A stretch of DNA of 64,000 nucleotides, from contig CM074189.1 in NCBI GenBank assembly GCA_037179385.1, positions 19,699,020 to 19,763,019 of the forward strand. The letters are read 5' to 3'. Source of the stretch: Holothuria scabra. Its lineage: Eukaryota > Echinodermata > Holothuroidea > Aspidochirotida > Holothuriidae. This document shows positions 40,501 through 52,500 of the stretch, in pieces. The notes below the pieces were generated by a model that did no database searches, was not told the origin of the DNA, and was given only the letters and a program-made list of their open reading frames with translations. The position numbers and the translations under genes are program-made. How positions within the stretch are numbered: position 1 is the first letter of the stretch; the number at the start of each line of letters is the position of its first letter.

Positions 40501-43500
40501 CTAACCTCGATTCCTAGTGCTATGGGTTCCTTTGAAAAAAGGATATTTTTCTTGGACCTTTTAGCCTTATCTATCCTTATTTTAGTTGTGCCTTACTTGT
40601 TATCATTCAATGCTAGTTACTGTACTCATTGTCTAAAGGTGAATCAAGTATAGAGTTTCCAGGTTGCTGGCAGTAACAGCCTCAGGGGTTGCTTAACATT
40701 TCCTTCTGCAACAAATGTAGCGTGAAGTTTTGAAGTTTTAAGTGAGTGAGAGCAGTGGTCCTGAATTTATTTTCTCACAATTTTCTTCTTATTTCTCCTT
40801 GAAGTATTTCTTATATTCTAGGACTTGAATATTGCATATCCAAAGACCAAGCAGTCATTCCTTGTAAATTTTGCAATTGAGGAGGGAAAATATTGTCACA
40901 TGATTCTCAAGAGCCATTCATAAAACTGGATAGTCTACTAAACAAATTTTCAAGTTTTGGTGATAGCATGTTCCCTTTGAAGGGACGATCAGAGATTGAG
41001 AGCAAATATTAACCTTTTGTTCCATGAAGCACTGTGTGTTTTTCTTTTTTTAACTGAAAGTTTGCCCGAATCAAAAGACATTGAAGTGTTCTTTCAAGTG
41101 AGAAGAAATGTTTAATGTTTATTTTGTATTCATTTCTCTTGAATGGGAATTTCGTAATATTTTTTGGGTAAAAAAAAAATCACACAAATGCAAGACTTGA
41201 CAGCTTTATCCATACAGTGATCAATCACAAATTCCGGCCATGATGAAAGTTGTTACTTTTGTCTCAAAGTATGATTGGGGTGCAGAACTGGTAGAAAACT
41301 AGAAATGACCTTAAAGATATAGAGTCATAATTTGTTTGATTTTTTTTTTATGTAAACAGCTATGGAATGCAATTTTGATGAGGGATTCTGTGGTTGGACC
41401 AGTGATGTCACAGCTGGTAGCCAGTGGTCACTCAGTGAGTCTATTCCACCCTATGGGCCGGAGTCCGATCGCACTTCCCAGGGTAAGAAATACTTTCCTT
41501 CACAGTTTGGAATGTATGGTCTGTACTTTGTACACATTGTTCATACTTAAGTATGCAATAATTTATTTGTATCAATGTATCAGTATAAACAGAGATGCCA
41601 GCTGGCTATTCTGTTTTGATTTAATCTTTCCTATTTGGTTATCCATTTTATGTTATGTAATTCCTGAGTGGACAGGTGATTTGTTCTATTAAAAGTGACT
41701 GATTGCATGGTCAAGTGGTTAGAACATCCAAATTGCATTCCAATGTCTAGCTTTTATTTTGTGCCTGGGTCACATAGAAGACTTTAAAAATGGAACCTAC
41801 CTCCATTGCTCTTGATGATCAACACAAGCAATTGATTAGGGAAAACGAGCCCTGAGCCACAACTGGAGAAAAGGGTGTGGACAGTCTTAACTTAAAACTT
41901 ATCTAACTTAGGTTACAAAATCTATTAAAAGTGGCTGATACTTGAGGGCTGTGTTGTGTCTGCTAAAGTCAATGATGCTAGAAGCCTATAGCAAGTTTTA
42001 GCCATTTCAAGCTGGCAACTAATAATCCAGAATGTATCAGACAACTTCCTGTTCAGGTATCTTGAGATCAATAAAGATGAAGGCATTTGCCTCTTTCAAA
42101 GACTAATAGCTCAATAGAGCAACAAGCTGCAACTACAGAGGCAAGCTTCACCCGAAAAAACACCTTTTTCTCGGGTAACATTGGCTAAAATGTCCTGTTA
42201 AATTCTAGCAGCATGTGCTAGAAACATGGTGGTTGATAGAAACATGCACTGTATGTTATCTTTACAGATGCTGTGATACTTGTGCTTTCTATCCACAAGT
42301 GGATGCATGTGTGATAAAAATCTCCTCTTCCAGCCTGCGTCATGTCTAAAACACAATTAAACACCATAAATTTATAGCGAGCTAATCCAGGTTGCAGCTG
42401 AGTGCCATGGTTTCACTGTGAAACCATAGGTAGATAGTAATTGTAAATTAATGGTTTTGCAGCAAAACCATATGTAGCAAATGAGTTCAGTAATTTTAGT
42501 ACTTACATTTTTGCTATGACAGGACAGTATATATTCGTTGATGGTAAAGGCGATACTCCATATCAAGATGCTGTCCTAGTGAGCCCAAAATGGCCTCTAT
42601 CAAATCTGGACTGCACAGTTTCCATCTGGTACTACCACTTTGCATACAACTATGGCTCGCTGGCCCTTCAAGTCAAATCTGATGAGGCAGCCACCAGGGA
42701 AGTGTTTATACTTCACAGTCATGAAAGTGATTTCAACAAATGGAAGAGAATAGAGGCTGATGTACCAAAATGTCTGTCCACCTTTCAGGTGAGTTTTTGT
42801 GGGCATTAAATTTGCCTTATTGTTTAAAGATTGACAGGCATTCTTGATCTTCAAAGCATTTCAAGTATGGGGTAAGCTAAATTTACAATTGGTTCATTTA
42901 GTATGATTTATAGACTAGTGACAGTGGTACAAAATGTGAAAACTATGAAAGTGATACAAAATATGATGTACACCAGGGGCCCATTCCACAAAGAGTTATG
43001 CACAATCTTAAGTTTGATTCCCCATACTTAAGTCAACAGTAAATCAAACTTAAGATCGTGCGTAACTCTTTGTGGAACGGTCCCCAGGTATGGGCCTCAG
43101 TGGGTGTTCAGAGACGAGAAAGGTTAGGGGTTAAAGTGAGGGTTGGGGGTAAGGCTTAGTGGTTTTACCTCTGTCACTCAGAATGTTAGGTGTAGTGTAG
43201 TAAAGATGAGGCCTTGAGTTTTATTTATTGGTGTGCTACAAATCACACTTCTCAGGAAATCGAGGAGTGTGGTTGGAATGCTGTTTTATTAAACTTTAAT
43301 AAGAGATTTGTCTGAGTTTCACTTTTATCTAGATGAGTGGAAAAAATGCATACTCCTTACAGTGATTTGAGGCAATTGGTGGTATATGATTGCACTTACA
43401 CACCAAAAAATTCAAAACCTGAAAATTGAGGATTGGTAAAATATAAGGTAACAATTTGATTTTATGAAGGTACTACCTTTCAAGGAATCCCTTCATGTCG

Positions 43501-46500
43501 AGTAATCAATGCTGTGTTTAGTGTGTTAAAACCATTTACTGCAGCTGGATCTGTTAATTGTCAGGTCCATCAGTGTAAAGTTTAAAATTGTTTCTGATGT
43601 GATCAGCTGGCAGGCCTACATGTTTTTGTGTGTGTCAAAGGTAGTGTTGCATAAAAAGAAAGGACAGTGTTTATGATTCTGCACTGACCTTCAGAATTTT
43701 GGTAGGCCATAGGACCACAAATATAATGGGAGCTCCTTTGCTAGTTCTGTCTTTAACACCATGGTGTAAACCATGGAAACCCAGTTTTTGCAATGAAAAA
43801 GAAAACCCATGTGTTGTAACCATATAGTGGTAACCAATTTTGCGGTTTATTACATTAAAATTTCTTTAAAAGATTCATAAAGCCTTCAATTCCCCTCAGC
43901 ATTCAGCAGCTCACACTTAATTTACTTCAATAGATCAAATGTATTGACTGTGGGTTAGGGGAGGAATATTATCTCAATTATCGGTAAGCTGTGTCACAGT
44001 TTTGTTAGTGGCAGACTAACTAATTTGTAGACGATTGATTGTTGAGTGAGTGTTAGTGCGTAGGAAGATAACATTACAGTGGTTGTCATGTATGTAGCAA
44101 GAGGGTTTTTTTAGTGTTAAATAACCTGTATAGACAAGTTGCATATACCCATCATTGGCTGTAGAACAAAGTGGGTGGTTCACTACAAATCATATGTCAT
44201 GCTATGTTCTGAAATTTCATCCCCACAGGTGCAACGTGTGTCTGGCAGCAGTCATTTCCATGAAATTCTCTGGCTCTTTAATTTGCATGGACTGCTGAAT
44301 CAGAAATTATGTGCCTTGGCTGATGAGAACAATACTACTATGGTTATTAGATGTTTTCAAATGAAACTGCTTACAGTAATTTTTTATATGAGATGTGGAA
44401 TAATGTGTCTGTAACTTTCTTGGACCTCTTTGGGCAAGGGAGAAAGCCTTTCTGTTATTTCACGTGACATGTTGTCTAATTTCAGATTTTGTTGAAGGCC
44501 CAGAATAGCTACGGTAGCCTCCAGCACGGAGGGTTTGCTGTGGATGACTTTAGTTTGACTTGCAGCCGGCCTACATGCAGCAGTGAATACCAGTGTTCAA
44601 CAGGAGAACAATGTTTTACCCCCTCCGAGAAGTGTGATCTGGTGGTTGATTGCTGTCAAGATCGGACTGATGAAGAACAGTGTGGTAAGCATCATGATGT
44701 GAACTTGTTAAAAGTCTGTGAAAAAGGTTGTAGCTACAAAAGGTTAGAATTATGTTAAAGGTCCCCCTCTACATGCACAACATGTGTATGTTTGGTCTGA
44801 TGAAGAAGAGTGCAGTAGCTATCATGATGTAAACTTGCTAGAGTCTGTGGAAGGATCATAGATACACAACACAAAGTTCCCATGCAGTAGGAAAAATCCG
44901 AAAAGCCAGAAAAATTTTTGAATTTCATTATGGTATTGAAAGACCTTGAATTTAGGGTGCTTGGTTTGAAAAATTACCACATGATCATGAATGTAGGTCA
45001 CATTCCTAAATTTTCTATCATCCTTTTCTTCCTTGAGAATTCCTTTTTTTTTCACACATTTCTTTGTAAATTCTGTTATTATTTTCAGGTGGTTACAACC
45101 AGTGTTCCTTTGAAGAAGGCTTTTGCATCTGGCAACAAGATTCTACTGATGGAATAGAGTGGAGTGTACATCCTGAGAGGAAGAAGAGACACTCACACAT
45201 AGAGGATGGTATCCCTCCTAATGATGGTATGTTGTATTTGATGGTGGTAGATCATTAACATAGCTGTCTACTGTTCCATAATAATAATGCACAATTCTGC
45301 TTTTTCAAACCAAAATTAGCTGTGTTCCAATTTTCATACGTCATGTTCTTATTTTTGGTAAAATTGGAACCGTGGTCATGCAGGTACAATGTTTTGATTG
45401 GATTCTTGAAACAGTGGATTTTTTTTTTCAGAAAATGATAGTAGTTTGGAACTATTCAAAAAGATGGTAGTAATGAAGTAAATGTGTGGTTTACTAAGTT
45501 TGCAATCTTGATTTCCTCAATGTCAAGGTGGATTTTGCAATCTGACAGGTTGGTAGGCATTGGAGATGGAAGTTTTGCATGGAATTGACCAATCAGTTTG
45601 TAAACATTAGCTATGGAGGACTCAAAAAGGTCTTCCAAACGTACCTGGAACCATTCTCAATTCAGCGCTTCACTCACAGGTCCCCACCAAGGTGGGTGGT
45701 GTTCCTTTTTTTTACTTGGGCAGGTTGGCAGCTCTGCAGTTTTCTTGCCAGAAAAATCTCCCAACAGAAATGTTTCTTTCATGAGCTGTGAGGTACTGCT
45801 TTTTTCTGTTGTGCAGGGTCGTTTGTTCAAACGGAGTTTGAAGACAGACAGAAGGGGAAGAAGACTATTTTACACAGCTCCCTGATATCAGCAATAACTG
45901 ATGACAGTTGTGAAGTAAGAAAATGGAAAATATACTTTATGATGGAAAAATATGTAGACAAATCTGGACAGTCAAGTGATGGTCTGATTTTAGTTGGCCA
46001 TAACTGTAGTCTATCACCTTTTAATCTTTCAAGTTACTTGTGTACCTGTATCATGGATGGTTGCTCACTGAAACACCTCTTGATTCCTTCAATTTCTCTG
46101 TATATGAGGGTTTGAAATTACACTTGGACAATAAATGAAAACAATTTAAGGCCAATGGACCCCATTAATGGCTGACTGCAGTTACTATACACTAGCAATG
46201 GTCGGATTGGTTTATAACATCATAACTTTAATAATGTTATATGACATAGTTATAATATATTATATAGTTAGTTAGTGATTCTGTTAGACAAGATTTAAAG
46301 GCAGTCATTCGTCACCCCAAACTACAGTTTCAGTATACATATATCAAAACTCTCAATTGGTACAGCTCTTTGATTGGCATCACATTCAAACAATGCATCA
46401 TAGCTTAATTACACAGCATGGGCACTGAGAGTGTCTTGATTACACATTATGGACTTGTATGGCCACTGGGACAAGCCATGAATCAATAAACTAGGATTGT

Positions 46501-49500
46501 GTCTGGATAAAGATGAGTTTTAGATAAATGTGGGAGGGGCTAGAAGTAAGTAGGTTGGGAGAATTGGAACTGTTTGGGATGATGAAAATATGCCTTTAAT
46601 GACACACCAACACGATTATAATATTATCAAGAGACTGCATGTGTGAGATATATCAGTAGAAAATGTATTCGGCAAAGTTCACAGAATAACTTAGTGTTCA
46701 AAACTTGCAAAACAATTTTGCTGTTTCTGAGCTCCTCAAGTACAAAATCATTAAAAACCCCATATATTTTATGTACAAAATATACTTCACAACTTTGCAT
46801 TTGAAATTGCAATTTGACCATTTTATATAGCAAAATGTGATGCAGTGGTGGATAAATTATTCTCTGAATATTGTCATCGAGTGCATGTGTGAGGTGTCTG
46901 AGGGTGAGTGAGTTGGAAATACAGAGCTGCCAAGTCTTCCTGATTCTGCAGAAGACCTCCTGAAAATTTCACCTCCAAATGTGCAAAATATAAAATCTTC
47001 CTGATTGAGAACAGAATTCTCCCCATTGAAATACACACAAATCCCTGAAATGTTCCTGATTTATGAGGTAAATCTTCCTGATTTCAAGACCTCAATGTTG
47101 GCAGCTCTGGAAATATACTGTGCAAAACTTTAAAATTATCAAGGAACTGCATGTGTAAGGATATTAGTAGGAAATGTACTGTGCAAAGCTTCTTAACATA
47201 ATATCAAGGGACTGAATGTATGTATGATTGCAAAGATACAGCAAGTCTAAGGTTAGTAAATGGAAAATCTAGTCACCTCCACTCCAATAAGCATGTCCTT
47301 GTATTATAACATTCAGCAATGGCTCTGTTTATTCATGTAACACTATCGTGTCCACAAATGTAGAATTATTCAAGACAACCCTTTCACTTTCAAAGGGCTC
47401 CATCCCAAAGTGCTGAGCTATGCATTATATTACGTATAAACAGCAGTTTTGTATGGAAAAAATTTGAACCTACTGCCATTTTGCTTTGTGCTCAGCATAA
47501 GCTATGGAGAAGGGAGCCATTGAGCAAATTTAGAAAGGTGGTCAGCTGGACTTAAAACAGTCGGTTAGAAACTGAACTGTAAAACTTCATCTAAACCTGA
47601 ACATATCTGTCCTTTTTTTTGCTGTGTACAGCTCCGTTTTGTCTACTTCACTGAATCTTCAACCAGCCTCCGTATACTCCTACGTCATGATCTGGATGAA
47701 GGGGAAGCTGAGCAGGTCTGGAGAAGTACTTTATCAGGATCCTGGCAGAAAGCTGTGGTCAGTCTATCTAGTGAGAAACCATTTGAGGTAGGTCACTACC
47801 AATTACTCCACTGGAGGGTTTAATCATGGTTATCATATCTTATGTTTGCCCTCTCAGGGATGTGCTTTGCTTACTAAATATCAGGAAAACACTTCTTTTT
47901 TTTTTTTGCAGTGTGGTACTGAGTATGAAAATGCATTTTCAGTTTTAATTTTCTGTAGAAAATTACCTTTCAACACAAATGTGGTTCATGAATGGAGGTT
48001 TTGTTCAAAATTTAAAAATCTTCCATTTGGTTTTAGAAGTATGGTATATCACCTGTCATATACTTCAGGGACAGAGACAAGCCTTGGCCAAAACCCTTCA
48101 CAGCGACTGGCTATGTGTTACTTATTAGTTAGGGCCCAGCCTGGTCTCGATGCACAGTATCTTGCAAAACTTTAATAGCAACATACGCTATACTATGCAT
48201 CATTTAATACGTGTAAATATGCCAGTGATTACCAAGCAGCCTCCTAAATGGTGGTAACTACCTATAAATCTGTTTTCTGTTTGGAAAAATGTCTGGAACA
48301 GTGATAGTAGCCTTTTGCCAGCTCAAAAAGCAGTAATGATTTACTGGCAGTGAAGGTGCATTTTCACTAGAAATGAACCAGATTCTTGGCTCAGGGTTAA
48401 ATCCATTGCTTCACATCAAATTAGTGTAAGGGGTCATTTCAAAACGCACCGCTGCGGTGAGCACCGGCCAACCGAGTTGCCGCCGATGTCATGAATATTC
48501 TAAATGACGCAACTGTGCAAGCTCCGAAGTATCCCGAAAATTAAGTAGCAGCCAACTGAGGGGCTTTTGTCCACTTGCACAAAAGAACGTCTGCACTGAA
48601 GAGAACGACTTATCATGCAATGAATAAGTCCTCTCAACTTAGGCCTATTGTGTTCAGAAAGACTTAATCCGGTTTTGCTATGCAATTAAGCCCGCTGAAG
48701 TTCAAGTGTATTTCCTTTTTATACGAAGGGAATAAATCATTGTAATTTCACGTTTTGACTCACTTGTTTCACGTCCTTGTTCAGTTTGTATTGTACTGTC
48801 ATCGCTATGCAGTTTATTACCCCCGAAAAAAGATATTCAGTTTAAAATATGTCCTGGCGCTAGTACGAAATTATCGAACATGAGACTTTGATGCATGGGC
48901 GCGACAGCTTTCTCAATGTGCCCCGGTATGTTATGACGAGGGCTAGGAGTATACAAGTGCTGCCACTGTACTGCTGCAAGTTTCTTTGAGCCTATCATGT
49001 TCTATGTAAAACATGTCTCAGCTTGTTTGCCTTGCGAAGCACAGAAACAGAATTTGGAGCAAGATAATACTGGCTGCGATTTTAGCTTTGGCGTAAAGGC
49101 ATGAGTTTCTTCAAATAAATATTGAACATAGCATTGAATACTGCCATTTCTGCCGTGGAGCAGGGTATTATTGCTGGACATCAACGTGTTTCAGCATACC
49201 CTTTTCGATACATCTCGAACCTATCTCGCATGGAATAGAAAAAAAACTTTGGGGTTGTTGAAAATGTTTGACACACTTGTAAGTGATACTACAGGCCTCT
49301 GAGCATTAGAAATGTCAGTATTGCTCATGCAATATTTGTACCGACGGAAGAATTGGATTTGGTGGGAATGTGGATTACCCCTTTCTAACAATATTTTCAT
49401 TTCTTTTTCAGGGGGGGGGGGGGGCTCGATTGCAGTATGACCGGGACCAAGGTCTGATGTATTGTTATCGCATCTTGTTATCTGTACTAGGCTGTGTCTT

Positions 49501-52500
49501 CTGTATAGCCGAAGGATGCACAACATGGAAGTTGGAATATAGTTGGGTTAATTTTAACTCTGTTTTGGAGGGATAAGGCCCTTTGAATTCCTTCTTTCAT
49601 TTCATATCTTCGTCCTTCCCAGCTGGAAGGTTTAGTAATAATTTGAGACTTTGTTGAGCGTTAGATTAGGCCTATATATGCAGAAGTTTGAACCAACTGG
49701 GGTCTACCCAAAGTTCCCGGGGTTAAATGTTCGTTATGTTCCCAAGGTTCGATGTTCCCCGTTTTCGTATACCTCTGTCTGATTTGATGTTGTTTACTAG
49801 GTTCGTTATTCCCAGGGTTCAATGTTCCCAAAAGTTACGATTTTCCCAAGATTCAGAAACACTGAACCTCGGTAACGGCAAACCTTGGGAACATTGACAT
49901 ACTGCCCCGAACCAACCTCCTAAAGACTGTAAAGTCATGACAATATGTTGCAATGGCACCATCTAACACTAATATATATGGGAGAATTTTGTAAGTTTTC
50001 ACCTGCTGCAGATACCGGCCCGCCAGTAAAAGATGCTACTGCATGTTTTATATCATGTTCTAGAACAATAAAATATTGGTAGGAGCTTAAGAATAGCAGT
50101 AAGAAAGAAAACATTCACCGCCGCACAGCTAAATTTCCCAGTAAGGATATTACAGAGAAATATACCAGTATGTGTAGGATAGGTTTACAATGTACATATG
50201 TGCTACACGTTAGGCAATGGCAAAAGTGTCAAGACATGCTGAAGAAAATTACATCGTAGAGATAAGCTTTGCACCTAAAGCTCACAAAAGTATTGCAGAT
50301 TGTCGTATGAGGTTCTTTTACACATGCCTTGTAAATATTTTTGATGTTCTTGGCCTAGTGGATTTTTCTTGACCCCCTTCATTAGGCCTACTCGACGCTG
50401 CAATGTGAAAGGAATGTACTGTTGACTAGCACAAACGTGTGCAGAAAGTACTAGCACACTTCCTCAAACGAACCATACCCTTTCGGCTTAAATTTCTCAG
50501 TGTTAGGGAGCTAGACCCTTTGAGTTTTTAATTTTTCCTAATGTCAAGAATGGTCAGAATATCGTCAATGATTTATTTAATTTTTCACCCATATCAATTC
50601 ATATGGAAAACTTTTTTTACGAGGTTCCATTGTCGAAATTTGCGAGATCCTCGAGGTAGCTGTACACCCTGAAGTTGCATTGAATTTTTGCCCGGGCGGC
50701 CGATATTTTTGTGCGGGTGGGCATAAATTTAAGAGCGGGCGCTACTTTAGCTCTTCAGATTTAGCTGGTGGAGAACACTAGAATCATGTCAAAATATTTG
50801 AGAAATAGCTTATTGCTTGATCAAATATTTCAGTTCGACCGATCATCTGTTACATAATCGGCAGCGGGCCGATAATTCCATGATCGGTATAAGTTTTCGG
50901 CATTGGTAAAATTCTGCCATTCAACCGATCATACCACAAATTATTTGCAAACTTTAAAAGTGGTTCAAATTTGCTTGAAACTTGCTGTTAATTTCGTTAT
51001 AATTCTCGTAGATATACAGTCCTTTAGGGTTCCCGCCAAAAAGGCATCCATTGATAAGCACAAATATAATTTCACCCGTACCACTGGGGTGATACAGAAG
51101 TAATTCGTTGGTTACTTTCTCCTGCTGTCCTACACACCTGTATTATTATTTGCAATTATTATTTGCCCGCATTCGCGGAGAAGCCCTGCGTAAATACAGT
51201 ATTTTTGTAGTGTTCAACTGATTTGCTGCAACTCTCGGCGGTACAAAGAGACCGTGGGCCACTGGATCAAATTCAACTTAAAAATAGATTTTCGTGATCA
51301 CCGTTCAGGGAGGGATGCATGCCTATGAAACTATGAAACACTTTGCAAACGCTTAATCACGAAGTGATACAAAAATCTTTGTAATATAGCAACTGGGGCC
51401 CTCTTTGTCCCTAAAATGCCCATTAAGTTCTCTTATCCGGATTAAGCCCACCCCCACCCAAAAGAAAAATCTTATCTCTAGAACCGTCCCTGGAAATACC
51501 ACACTAAGCCCCGCTGATACGTATCACTGAACAAACTAATTAACTAACGCTTGAATAAATTTATGTTGGTCGACCTACGTAATTATTTACACTTCATTTT
51601 TATTTTTTAATATTTATTTACCGGTATCGTATGTTGGCTATGTTTATTTGAATATTACAGGTTGATACTGCGTACTGTTGCGGGAAAATAATAACTATAC
51701 AGGAAAAAAGGAAAAAAGAAACGGTACCTTGGTGTAACACAGAACCGCAGAGAGACAAAACTCTCGCACTCAAAACATATCGGTAATAGCAATTCGCTAT
51801 CGCCGGGCCTCGCAAAATATTTTGTGAACAAGTAATATTATACAGCTAGAGAATGCAAGCTTCCATGAAAATCACACATGATGGGGTGGGGGGATAGGAT
51901 GCATTACACTGTAATAGCTGACTCTCAGGGGTTATAAACGCTGTGATTAGCATTAACAAGGACCTGCGATGAAGGCCTTCATTGAGTTACATGTACCGCT
52001 CAGTGTTATGTGTAATGCTACCGATAGTGTTTCCGCCGTTTCACTCAATGTTCACCCTCCAAATACTTTCACTCTGTAATACAACTCAGAAAAGTGCCCA
52101 CTTTATTGGTTAAGACATTTGTAGCCTTGAAGGCTTATGGCATGTCGTATCTGCAGGTTCTCTTCATGCCCGACTTAGCGCAGTCAATGTGCTTAGTCTG
52201 TAGTTTAATCATCGCTCGTCAATACGTGTAGTGACTGCGTAATGAACCTTTCGTATAGTTTGCCACGAAGGCAAATAGGTGAGCCTAAAGTATGGTTCTG
52301 CATTAGAAATTAAGTTTCTAAAATCATTGGTGTTAATTAACGTACCCGATTTGAGAGTGTGAAAAGATACTGGTTGTTCTGTGTAATTCTTTTACGTAAA
52401 TCCTACAAAGATTGAGCCTTCCCGTTTTGGCGGTCACGAAACTGCACAATTTTAAGGTTTGACCACCTGTCTAAAACTGTTCTTCACAAACAACAGCAGC

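Larger units (their letters stand above)
39335..41359. other. Intron L-M
   Basis: A SINE-D copy is broken by MITE-A copy 6. 40260-41359 shows nothing recognised, and no exon encoding the second half of LDLa-2. Confidence 0.5.
41483..42522. other. Intron M-N
   Basis: SINE-D copy 4 at 41705-41910 and a MITE-H fragment at 42400-42475. Between them nothing recognised. Confidence 0.5.
42789..44485. other. Intron N-O
   Basis: A foldback MITE at 42975-43085 and repeat J copy 2. 43430-44485 shows nothing recognised; an AG-preceded frame near 44229 has no MAM or LDLa similarity. Confidence 0.45.
45915..47631. other. Intron Q-R
   Basis: Holds MITE-B copy 3, MITE-A copy 7, a MITE-H scrap and a 5'-truncated SINE-D. 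46600-47385 has repeats of 'atcaaggactgcatgtgt' near 46626, 47138 and 47205; otherwise nothing recognised. Confidence 0.5.

Noticed and set aside
45740..45816. Exon Q extended upstream in an open frame
   Set aside because: The upstream part lacks an acceptor in frame and is not MAM-like; the AG at 45816 gives the right phase.
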